The notes under the pieces were generated by a model. It worked only from the letters and a program-made list of their open reading frames with translations, did no database searches and had not been told where the DNA came from. A stretch of 22,986 nt of DNA. Origin: an uncultured Acetatifactor sp. Its GTDB lineage: Bacteria > Bacillota > Clostridia > Lachnospirales > Lachnospiraceae. The stretch covers positions 1-22,986 of the forward strand of contig CAKSAM010000038.1 of assembly GCA_934436245.1 (NCBI GenBank), written 5' to 3'. Positions 1-6,371 of the stretch are shown here, one piece after another. A program made the position numbers and the translations under genes. The first letter of the stretch is position 1, and each line of letters begins with the position of its first letter.

Positions 1-93
1 CTGCGGCTCAACCACTTTCCAAGAAAATCTCACAGTCTCCGCCGCATCTACGTCCGGGGGAGCAGTCCTTTTCTGCTAGAAACCTCCCACCAC
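1..93. other. Left edge, no gene identified
   Basis: No recognisable gene. Plus frame 1 is open from the first base to a stop near 120, but the translation resembles nothing I know and then runs into the repeat array. A nested hairpin is visible: GGGGG at 56-60 and AGCAG at 61-65 face CTGCT at 73-77 and CCTCCC at 83-88. This could be a terminator or the edge of another repeat. The sequence does not match the tandem repeat lying beyond the right arm, so the inverted-repeat homology ends at about 94. Confidence 0.4.
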
Positions 94-100
94 AACGTGA

Positions 101-508
101 AAAGTTTGATGGTATGAAAAGCTTGTTTTGCTGCTGATACCCACGCTATCAAAAGTTTGTGGGTATGGGAAGCTTGTTTTGTTGCTGATACCCACGCTAT
201 CAAAAGTTTGTGGGTATGGGAAGCTTGTTTTGCTGCTGATACCCACGCTATGGAAAGTTTGTGGGTATGGAAAGCTTGTTTTGTTGCTGATACCCACGCC
301 ATGAAAAGTTTGTGGGTATGGGAAGCTTGTTTTGTTGCTGATACCCACGCTATCAAAAGTTTGAGGGTATGGGAAGCTTGTTTTGCTGCTGATACCCACG
401 CTATGGAAAGTTTGTGGGTATGGAAAGCTTGTTTTGTTGCTGATACCCACGCCATGAAAAGTTTGTGGGTATGGGAAGCTTATTCTATTGCAGATACTCA
501 AATTGTGA
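101..508 (+). repeat. 51-bp tandem array, 8 units (left)
   Basis: Units begin at 101, 152, 203, 254, 305, 356, 407 and 458, each with AAAGTTTG, so the period is exactly 51 bp. Each unit contains GTGGGTAT and ATACCCAC about 21-23 nt apart, a potential 8-bp stem, with AAGCTTGTTTT in the loop. Units 2, 3 and 4 recur as units 5, 6 and 7 with a single base change, so a 153-bp block has been duplicated. Unit 8 is degenerate and matches the degenerate innermost unit of the right array. Because 51 is a multiple of three, long but meaningless repetitive reading frames appear on both strands. Confidence 0.95.
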
Positions 509-640
509 AAACCGGAAGATATAACAAGGGATCTATATATTCTAAAATGTTCGTCGTGGGTGTTCTGTATTTTGGGTCTATATAGAAAAACTGAGTTGTG
601 AGATACTAAATTTGCGATAAATAATGCATAAAAAGATGAA

Positions 641-730
641 TATGGGTCTATAGGAAAAAAACTGGCTCTGAGATACTCATTTTGAAGAAATTGAGTATCT
701 GGCAGGCGAATTTTTCGCTATAGACCCATA
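641..730. repeat. 90-bp imperfect palindrome (left arm)
   Basis: TATGGGTCTATAG at 641-653 is the exact reverse complement of CTATAGACCCATA at 718-730. Inside, AGATACTCA (671-679) pairs with TGAGTATCT (692-700), and an A-run faces a T-run between the two stems. The right arm carries the same element at 22334-22423. It could extrude as a cruciform, fold as an RNA hairpin, or bind a dimeric protein. Confidence 0.8.
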
Positions 731-818
731 TTGTTTAGTTTTTGTTTTTTACCTGTCCCCCAAAGTACATACAGGGAAATTTATCTTCTATAGACCCATG
801 AAGTTTTTCAAGAAATCA

Positions 819-996
819 GTAGCCCCGGCTGGGTATAAGAATAAGCAGTGCCGTAAGCAGACGTCGGTACCATAGCGTCCTAAGGGACGCATTGCGGTCG
901 TACTGTGACCGCTTATGTACCGCTACGTTCTGCGACATGAGCGCATCGTACTAAAGCGCGAGCGTGCCGCGTTTCTTATACCCTGCCAAGGGCTAC
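819..996. ncRNA. Candidate structured RNA or cruciform element
   Basis: A GC-rich block in AT-rich surroundings shows nested perfect complementarity. GTAGCCC 819-825 pairs with GGGCTAC 990-996. GGGTATAAGAA 831-841 pairs with TTCTTATACCC 973-983. GCAGACGT 857-864 pairs with ACGTTCTGC 925-933 through one bulge, and CGGTAC 865-870 pairs with GTACCG 917-922. Enclosed by these are GCGTCC/GGACGC (875-890) and GCGGTC/GACCGC (894-912). Two further short stems fit at 941-959 and 957-971; they overlap and are probably alternatives. The overall shape is a closed multibranch structure. The strand is undetermined and no family was recognised. A transposon-associated RNA such as HEARO would be one hypothesis to test. 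It is not part of the inverted repeat. Confidence 0.4.
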
Positions 997-1019
997 GGGG
1001 ATTAAATACAATTTTCTTC

Positions 1020-1110
1020 ACTAACTCTCAAGTTAGTTTGTCGCAAATACCCCAAAAACAATGAATTCCGTACAAAAAAGTTGCTAAATCAGGAATTTTT
1101 GTACGGAATT
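1020..1110 (-). terminator. Hairpins downstream of the HAD gene
   Basis: AATTCCGTACAAAAA at 1064-1078 is a perfect 15-base inverted match to TTTTTGTACGGAATT at 1096-1110. Read on the minus strand the hairpin is followed by CATTGTTTTTG, so it could end transcription of the HAD gene about 80 nt past its stop. A smaller hairpin, ACTAACT/AGTTAGT with a four-base loop, lies at 1020-1037. The stem is AT-rich, so it may be a bidirectional terminator or a repeat remnant. Confidence 0.45.
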
Positions 1111-1190
1111 TCTTCATTTTGCATGTTCAGCGAAAATAGCAGCTTTTTACATGGCAAAATCTCATGTTTTTGTATTTTTTCAAAAGATTG

Positions 1191-1796
1191 TCAGCAGTTC
1201 ACACCAAGCTTACGCAGTTCCTCTTCCGCCTGTTCCTTAGTCAGAAAGTGGATACCGTGGATTCCCTGCTCTTCCGCAGCCTCGACATTCTTCAGGGTGT
1301 CATCCAGGAATACACTCTCTTCCGCTTTTAATCCATAGCGTTTCAGCAACAGTTGATAAATCTCCGGTTCCGGCTTGATCAGCTGATCCTTATAAGACAG
1401 GATGCCGCCTTCCATCTCCGGCAGGAAATTCAAAGCTTCTGCGCATTCAGTTTCTGCCTTGTGGGAAAAGTTGGACAGATAATACACATGATATCCCTTA
1501 GCTTTCAGCTCCTGCAGCCAGGGAATAGCATAATCTCTGGGAGTTACCATCCCGTTAATATCCTCAAACGCCTGGTGCAGTTCCTGCTCCAGCTCCGGTG
1601 CGTCTTTTACAAATGCCGCCAGGACCTGCTCATCCGTCCAGGTACCACGATCATACTCTGCCCATAACGGGTGCATGATAGATGCCTTGGCGATTCTTTT
1701 GATCATATCCGCATCAAAGCCTTTATCTGCCAGAAAGCCTTCCCAGCGATAATCTGTCAATACATTTCCAATGTCAAATATTATATTACGTATCAT
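1191..1796 (-). CDS. HAD-superfamily hydrolase, YihX-like phosphatase
   Basis: Encodes 201 aa. HAD motifs appear in order: motif I FDIGNVL with nucleophile Asp8, motif II LSN with Ser108, motif III Lys141 in IKPEPEIY, and motif IV FLDD with Asp165/166. The DIGNV form of motif I and the helical cap at about residues 16-95 are typical of the YihX/haloacid-dehalogenase-like subgroup, cytosolic sugar-phosphate or nucleotide phosphatases; the substrate cannot be read from the sequence. The ATG at 1796 is chosen over an upstream in-frame ATG because AGGAG lies ten bases before it and the longer frame would be translated repeat DNA. The 46-bp tandem array occupies its upstream region, so any promoter is in or beyond that array. 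Confidence 0.85.
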   Translation of the reverse strand: MIRNIIFDIGNVLTDYRWEGFLADKGFDADMIKRIAKASIMHPLWAEYDRGTWTDEQVLAAFVKDAPELEQELHQAFEDINGMVTPRDYAIPWLQELKAKGYHVYYLSNFSHKAETECAEALNFLPEMEGGILSYKDQLIKPEPEIYQLLLKRYGLKAEESVFLDDTLKNVEAAEEQGIHGIHFLTKEQAEEELRKLGVNC

Positions 1797-1827
1797 CTTA
1801 TCCCGTCTCCTATCCGTTCTGTATATT

Positions 1828-2071
1828 CTCTTACAAACGTCATCCTCATCAATTAATATCGGCCTCTTTATACCTCTTACAAACGTCATCCTCATCAATT
1901 AATATCGGCCTCTTTATACCTCTTACAAACGCCATCTACATCATTAATATCGGTCTCTTTATACCTCTTGCATACGTCATCCTCATCAATTAATATCGGC
2001 CGCTTTATACCTCTTGCATACGCCATCTGCATCATTAATATCGGCCTCTATTAATATCGGCCGCTTTATAC
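1828..2071. repeat. 46-bp tandem array between HAD and lysR genes
   Basis: Five units begin with CTC at 1828, 1874, 1920, 1965 and 2011 (period 46, once 45). A partial copy at 2048-2071 consists of TATTAATATCGG plus CCGCTTTATACC. Units come in two flavours, one with ACGTCATCCTCATCAATT and one with ACGCCATCTNCATCATT, partly alternating. The partial copy overlaps the last codons and TAA stop of the lysR gene. The array lies in the 5' region of the HAD gene. It is unrelated to the 51-bp array. Confidence 0.9.
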
Positions 2072-2971
2072 CGTAGCAGCTGCCGCATCCAGTTCCATGA
2101 TCTCCAGCAGCTTCTCCGCCGCCGGCGCCATAGGCATTTTCGTATTCCTTACAACACAGAACTGTCTTTTCGGTATTATTTTATTGAACCTGAGTTCAAA
2201 AAGCAACCCGGATTCTACATAATCTTTCGCAAAATCTCTCATAACGCATCCCACACCCAGATTTCGTCTGACAAACTGTACGATCATATCACTGGTTGCC
2301 AGTTCAAATTCCGGTTGTACATAGACACCGTTTCCTGCCAGAAACTCATCCATATAGCTTCTACTACTGGTTTTTTTCTCCAGGAAAATAAGAGGCAGAC
2401 TCTCTAATTCCTGAAAATCCAACGTCTTATTCTTATAACTGAAGAAACGCCTTCCTGCCACAAAGACATCCTCTATCTCCCGTACCGGTATCATCCGGAT
2501 ATCCGGTCTCTCCGGAAAAGGTGTGCTGACAATTCCAAAATCAATCCGTCCTTCTCTCAAATAGTTCAGTGTCTCCGGGGTCGGTGCATTGGTAACGATC
2601 ACTTTGATACCCGGATATTTTTCGTGAAATTTCTCCAGATAGGGGAGCAGATAAAACTGCAGTGTCATATCACTGGCACCGATGCGTACTTCTCCCAATT
2701 CCATATTCTGCATCTGGTGAATCTTTTTCACGCCCAATTCTATCTGTTCATAACCTTTCGATACATAAGAATACAACAATTCTCCTTCACCGGTCAACCG
2801 CACGCCCTTGGCTGCCCTGTGAAATAATGCCACATCCAGCGTATTCTCCAGTTGCTTGATTGCCTGGCTGACAGCCGGCTGTGAGATGGATAATTCTCCT
2901 GCTGCCTTTGTCACACTACCGCATTTTGCCACATAATAAAATACTTTATACGCTTCCAGGTTATTGATCAT
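2066..2971 (-). CDS. LysR-family transcriptional regulator
   Basis: 301 aa, the usual LysR length. An N-terminal winged helix-turn-helix (about residues 5-62, with GSVTKAAGELSISQPAVSQ as the recognition region) is followed by a periplasmic-binding-like effector domain (about 90-295), starting with the typical GEVRIGASD strand. It should bind DNA as a tetramer and respond to a small molecule that I cannot name. The ATG at 2971 is preceded by GTGGGGGAA about nine bases upstream. LysR proteins often regulate a divergent neighbour, but here both neighbours lie on the same strand, so the target is unclear. The C-terminus (AAAATV) is encoded where the adjacent tandem array begins, suggesting that repeat DNA has altered the end of the gene. 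Confidence 0.92.
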   Translation of the reverse strand: MINNLEAYKVFYYVAKCGSVTKAAGELSISQPAVSQAIKQLENTLDVALFHRAAKGVRLTGEGELLYSYVSKGYEQIELGVKKIHQMQNMELGEVRIGASDMTLQFYLLPYLEKFHEKYPGIKVIVTNAPTPETLNYLREGRIDFGIVSTPFPERPDIRMIPVREIEDVFVAGRRFFSYKNKTLDFQELESLPLIFLEKKTSSRSYMDEFLAGNGVYVQPEFELATSDMIVQFVRRNLGVGCVMRDFAKDYVESGLLFELRFNKIIPKRQFCVVRNTKMPMAPAAEKLLEIMELDAAAATV

Positions 2972-3275
2972 ACTGTATGTTCCCCCACATTAAAATCCCA
3001 CTTCATTCTCTCAATTCCAAAAACTATCAAAATACATCATCTGCACAGAGACGAGATGCGCTCTGCGAATCTCGCTCTGATTAGCGGTCGTCAAATGCAC
3101 CGCATAAATGTGCGCATTTTCCTCGTCGCCATAACAAAAAGAGCACGGGCTGATCTTATGCCAGCACCATGCCCTTTTCATCCGCATTTCTATTTTGTGG
3201 GCGCTTACCTGAGCCAAAGGCAGGCAATCGCATAGTAACTCTCTGCTTCACATATTTCCGGTCGTCCGACAGAAT
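2972..3275. other. Intergenic region, lysR to purA
   Basis: No credible gene. A 68-codon minus-strand frame (3011-3217) runs through the purA terminator and has no good ribosome binding site. Besides that terminator there is a near-perfect hairpin at 3052-3074 (CGAGATGCGC, loop TCT, GCGAATCTCG, one mismatch) with no U-tract. I could not settle on a lysR promoter. Confidence 0.6.
3131..3178 (-). terminator. Rho-independent terminator of purA
   Basis: Read on the minus strand, AAAGGGCATGG(T)GCTG pairs with CAGCCCGTGCTCTTT through one bulged T, giving a stem of about 15 pairs including two G-U. A T-run follows directly (TTTTTGTTATGG). It lies about 100 nt after the purA stop. Confidence 0.75.
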
Positions 3276-4568
3276 TTATTTCTTCAGAGGGCTCTCGCGA
3301 TAGATGATGTCATCTCTTCCGGGGCCATTGCTGACCATAGTAATGGGGAAGCCAATCTGTTCTTCAATGAATTCTACATATTTTCTGCAGTTTTCAGGAA
3401 GTTCATCAAAGTTACGGATACCACGGATATCACACTTCCATCCGGGAAGCTTCTTCAGTACAGGCTTTGCCTTCTCCAGCTTATAGGTTACAGGGAAATC
3501 TGTAGTTACTTCACCATCGATTTCATATCCTACACAGACAGGGATCTCATCCAGATATCCCAGTGCGTCCAGCACAGTGAAAGCTACATCTGTAGTACCC
3601 TGCAGACGGCAGCCATACTTGGTAGCTACACAGTCGAACCATCCCATACGTCTGGGACGTCCGGTGGTGGCTCCATACTCTCCACCATCACCTCCGCGCT
3701 TACGGAGTTCCTCTGCCTCATCACCAAAGATCTCGGATACAAAAGCACCAGCTCCTACAGAAGAAGAATATGCCTTGCTTACGGTAACGATCTGCTTGAT
3801 CTCATAAGGAGGGATACCTGCACCGATGGCACCATATGCTGCCAGGGTAGAAGAAGATGTTACCATAGGATAAATTCCATGATCCGGATCCTTCATGGTT
3901 CCCAACTGCCCCTCTAACAGGATGGTCTTGCCTTCCTTCAGTGCTTTATCCAGAAATGCAGATACATCGCATACGAAAGGTGCGATCATATCACGATACT
4001 CATGTAACGTATTCAATAACTCTGTAGGATCGATCAGGGGCTTATGATACAGATGCTCCAGAATGACATTCTTCATCTCGCTGACACGCTGTACCTTCTC
4101 CTTTAACAGATCCTCATCAAACAGTTCACTTACCTGGAAACCGATCTTCGCATACTTGTCAGAATAAAAAGGTGCAATACCGGACTTTGTGGAGCCGAAG
4201 GACTTGCCGCCCAGTCTCTCCTCCTCATACTGATCAAATAAAATATGATAAGGCATTACCATCTGTGCACGATCAGATACCAGAATCTTGGGCATCGGAA
4301 CGTTTCTGTCGGTAATAGACTTAATCTCCTTCATCAGGATCGGGATATTCAATGCTACGCCATTGCCGATCACACTGGTGGTATGATTGTAAAATACACC
4401 GGAAGGAAGCGTATGCAAAGCAAATTTGCCATAGTTATTCACGATAGTATGTCCTGCGTTTGCACCACCCTGAAAACGTACAATAATATCCGCTTTCTCT
4501 GCCAGCATATCTGTGATCTTTCCTTTTCCTTCATCGCCCCAGTTGGCTCCTACAACTGCCTTTACCAT
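3276..4568 (-). CDS. purA: Adenylosuccinate synthetase
   Basis: 430 aa. Catalyses GTP-dependent joining of IMP and aspartate to adenylosuccinate, the first step of the AMP branch; cytosolic. The N-terminal GANWGDEGKGK loop has the catalytic Asp12, and His40 follows in NAGHT. Later come VTSSS and ATTGRPRRMGWFD. An in-frame ATG exists at 4580, but the start at 4568 is preferred because GGAGG lies six bases before it and overlaps the upstream ATG. The sequence is unusual for PurA: the canonical GTTGRGIGP loop reads GSTKSGIAP, the following ARRG reads AKIG, and EGAQG reads EGQLG. These positions contact IMP in characterised enzymes, so this is a divergent subfamily. It follows the PurF-like gene by 267 nt but appears to have its own promoter. 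Confidence 0.9.
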   Translation of the reverse strand: MVKAVVGANWGDEGKGKITDMLAEKADIIVRFQGGANAGHTIVNNYGKFALHTLPSGVFYNHTTSVIGNGVALNIPILMKEIKSITDRNVPMPKILVSDRAQMVMPYHILFDQYEEERLGGKSFGSTKSGIAPFYSDKYAKIGFQVSELFDEDLLKEKVQRVSEMKNVILEHLYHKPLIDPTELLNTLHEYRDMIAPFVCDVSAFLDKALKEGKTILLEGQLGTMKDPDHGIYPMVTSSSTLAAYGAIGAGIPPYEIKQIVTVSKAYSSSVGAGAFVSEIFGDEAEELRKRGGDGGEYGATTGRPRRMGWFDCVATKYGCRLQGTTDVAFTVLDALGYLDEIPVCVGYEIDGEVTTDFPVTYKLEKAKPVLKKLPGWKCDIRGIRNFDELPENCRKYVEFIEEQIGFPITMVSNGPGRDDIIYRESPLKK

Positions 4569-4618
4569 TTTTTCCTCCATTCTCTACCACAACTTCTGCG
4601 GTAAATCCAATCCGTATC

Positions 4619-4648
4619 TTACTGTGTGTGATGTCTTTGCAAAAACAT
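4619..4648 (-). CDS. Possible 9-codon leader peptide of purA
   Basis: In the predicted purA 5' leader, AGGAG sits about nine bases before an ATG that opens a nine-residue frame, MFLQRHHTQ, ending in TAA about 50 nt before the purA start. Its ribosome binding site and start lie inside a hairpin formed by GTGTGATG (plus 4626-4633) and CATCACAC (4663-4670). The ATG is also flanked by CAAAAA and TTTTTG. The predicted transcript start falls close to this stem. It may be a regulatory uORF or chance. Confidence 0.3.
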   Translation of the reverse strand: MFLQRHHTQ

Positions 4649-4676
4649 TTTTTGTTTCTCCTCATCACACCAGATA

Positions 4677-4705
4677 AGTATACACTACTATGTGGTATAA
4701 GTAAA
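4677..4705 (-). promoter_or_regulatory. Predicted purA promoter
   Basis: On the minus strand, a -35 TTTACT (4700-4705) is followed after exactly 17 bases by a -10 TATACT (4677-4682). The surroundings are AT-rich. Transcription would start near 4670, leaving a leader of about 100 nt. I saw no purine riboswitch signature and no PurR box in this leader, judging by eye. Confidence 0.6.
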
Positions 4706-4835
4706 ATCAATATTTATTATGTTTTATATAATTAATTTTTATAACACAACCACACTCTTTTGCGTTTTTCTATGCAAGGTCCTAAGCTTCTTCACAAAAA
4801 TGTCTATGCTCTGAGTACGGAGAAGTCGTTCCACA

Positions 4836-6242
4836 TTATTCTCTGCCGTCCCAACAATACGTACACAATTTTTCTCTGCCAATTCCAACGGACTCAATCA
4901 TATCATCCAGTCTCTGGAACTGTAATGTGGTAAAATTCAACTGTTTGCAGATACGGCCTACCATTTCTTCATATTCCGGGGTATCCGGATCCACATAGTT
5001 CTTCAGGTCGATCTCTCTGCCTTCCTGTTCGATCTCTTTGATCACTCTGCGTGTGATCAGATCCATCTCCGAAGAAGATCTGGAGAAATTCAGATATTTA
5101 CATCCGTACAACAATGGCGGACAGGCCGGACGAATGTGCACTTCCCTGGCACCGCTCTGATATAGAAATTCCGTTGTCTCTCTGAGCTGTGTTCCTCTGA
5201 CAATAGAATCATCGATCAGCAGCAGACTCTGATCCTGGATCAGATCATGTACCGGGATCAGTTTCATCTTTGCGATCAGATTTCTCTGGGTCTGAATCGT
5301 TGGCATAAAAGATCTCGGCCAGGTCGGTGTATATTTAATGAAAGGACGGGAAAAGGGGATTCCGGAGCGGTTCGCATAGCCTACTGCATGAGCGGTACCG
5401 GAATCCGGTACCCCGGCCACGATATCCGGCTGTACATGGTCACGCTCCGCCAGCTTGGCACCACACTGATATCGCATTTTCTCTACACTGATTCCTTCAT
5501 AAGAGGAAGAAGGATAGCCATAATATACCCATAAAAAGGTACATATCTTCATATCTTTACCGGGCTGCACCAGAGTACGGACTCCTTCCGGAGTCACCAC
5601 TGCGATTTCCCCCGGCCCCAGTTCTCTCAACGGCTGATATCCAAGATTTAAGTAGGCAAAGCTCTCAAAAGATACGCAGTACGCACCTTCTTTTTTGCCT
5701 ACTGCCACCGGGGTACGCCCCATTTTGTCTCTGGCCGCATAGATTCCCTTCGGGGTCATGATCAACAGCGTCATGGATCCATCAATGATCTCCTGGGCAT
5801 ACTGGATACCTTCCACCAGGTTATCCTTCTGATTGACAATCGCCGCCACCAGCTCTGTGGCATTAATGTCACCGCCGCTCATTTCCAGGAAATGAGAATG
5901 ACCTTTGGAAAACAGATCCCTGATAATTGCATCGGTATTATTGATTTTGCCTACAGTAGTAATCGCATAAGTTCCATGGTGGGAACGTACCATCAGCGGC
6001 TGTGGCTCAAAATCCGAGATACATCCGATTCCCAGATTTCCCCGCATCTCGTTTACATCCTTATCAAACTTTGTGCGGAACGGTGCATTCTCGATATTAT
6101 GTATTGCTCTGTTGTAACCTTCTTCTTTGCTGTAGACCGCCATGCCGGCACGTCTGGTTCCCAGATGGGAATGATAATCTGTCCCGAAAAACAGATCAAA
6201 CACACAGTCTTCCTTTGCTGCGACTCCAAAAAATCCACCCAT
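4836..6242 (-). CDS. PurF-like protein lacking the glutaminase nucleophile
   Basis: 468 aa, collinear with amidophosphoribosyltransferase. The start is firm: AGGAG lies six bases before ATG-GGT-GGA, so the protein begins MGGFFGV where PurF has (propeptide)-CGVFGV; Gly replaces the N-terminal nucleophile Cys. Other glutaminase residues are also changed: HRGQES aligns with HLGTRR, HVRYSTAG with CISDFEPQ, and HNGNLIN with VGKINNT. The phosphoribosyltransferase half is kept, with PRPP loop LLIDDSIVRGT (about 341-351) and cysteines 234, 381, 460 and 463 at the positions of the four Fe-S ligands of clostridial/Bacillus-type PurF. It should bind PRPP but not use glutamine. It may use ammonia, regulate PurF or modify another substrate. 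It follows purB in the purine operon. Confidence 0.85.
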   Translation of the reverse strand: MGGFFGVAAKEDCVFDLFFGTDYHSHLGTRRAGMAVYSKEEGYNRAIHNIENAPFRTKFDKDVNEMRGNLGIGCISDFEPQPLMVRSHHGTYAITTVGKINNTDAIIRDLFSKGHSHFLEMSGGDINATELVAAIVNQKDNLVEGIQYAQEIIDGSMTLLIMTPKGIYAARDKMGRTPVAVGKKEGAYCVSFESFAYLNLGYQPLRELGPGEIAVVTPEGVRTLVQPGKDMKICTFLWVYYGYPSSSYEGISVEKMRYQCGAKLAERDHVQPDIVAGVPDSGTAHAVGYANRSGIPFSRPFIKYTPTWPRSFMPTIQTQRNLIAKMKLIPVHDLIQDQSLLLIDDSIVRGTQLRETTEFLYQSGAREVHIRPACPPLLYGCKYLNFSRSSSEMDLITRRVIKEIEQEGREIDLKNYVDPDTPEYEEMVGRICKQLNFTTLQFQRLDDMIESVGIGREKLCTYCWDGRE

Positions 6243-6307
6243 ATCTGTCTCCTGTTCTTCTCCTATTCGATCACTACGCTGTCACCGGTATTTCTGTACG
6301 CAGAAAA

Positions 6308-6348
6308 CCGTCATCGGCTATTTGTAATTGCAAACGGTCAAATGACGG
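6308..6348 (-). terminator. Possible terminator/attenuator in the purB-purF-like spacer
   Basis: On the minus strand, AAAATCCGTCAT and ATGACGGTTTT form a 7-bp GC-containing stem extended by A-T pairs, followed by TTTTCTG. The loop has a smaller TTTG/CAAA stem. An outer inverted repeat, GATCACTA (6269-6276) and TAGTGATC (6355-6362), surrounds it. It could give partial termination that sets expression of the PurF-like gene relative to purB. Confidence 0.4.
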
Positions 6349-6371
6349 ATTTTCTAGTGATCACATCCTGT

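Larger units (their letters stand above)
94..803 (+). repeat. Left arm of ~0.6-0.7 kb inverted repeat
   Basis: Read on the plus strand, this segment matches the reverse complement of 22261-22818. It consists of a 51-bp tandem array (101-508) followed by a unique part (509-803) with four copies of a TGGGTCTATA-like box, two in each orientation. By eye, from about 636 to 803 I count six differences from the other arm. The part nearer the array is more diverged. Homology stops just inside TAGACCCATGAAG at 791-803. There is no plausible coding content. The arm is 152 bp longer than its partner, which corresponds to three array units. Confidence 0.9.

Noticed and set aside
101..508. CRISPR array
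   Set aside because: Units are tandem copies with no unique spacers between conserved repeats, and no cas genes are nearby. The same applies to the arrays at 1828-2071, 22565-22818 and 22821-22986.
48..585. Long repetitive reading frames on both strands across the left array (and 22612-22935 on the right)
   Set aside because: They exist because the unit is 51 bp, a multiple of three; all are low-complexity repeats, open in several frames at once and without convincing ribosome binding sites.
3011..3217. 68-codon minus-strand gene between lysR and purA
   Set aside because: It overlaps the purA terminator hairpin, lacks a clear ribosome binding site and has no recognisable protein features.
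4569..4835. Purine riboswitch or PurR box upstream of purA or purC
   Set aside because: Looked for the conserved loop sequences and the CCGAAC core by eye and did not find them; a covariance-model scan could overturn this.
4836..6242. Misassigned start hiding an N-terminal Cys in the PurF-like protein
   Set aside because: The ATG has an ideal AGGAG six bases upstream, and the residues after it align directly with CGVFGV of PurF, so Gly truly occupies the Cys position.
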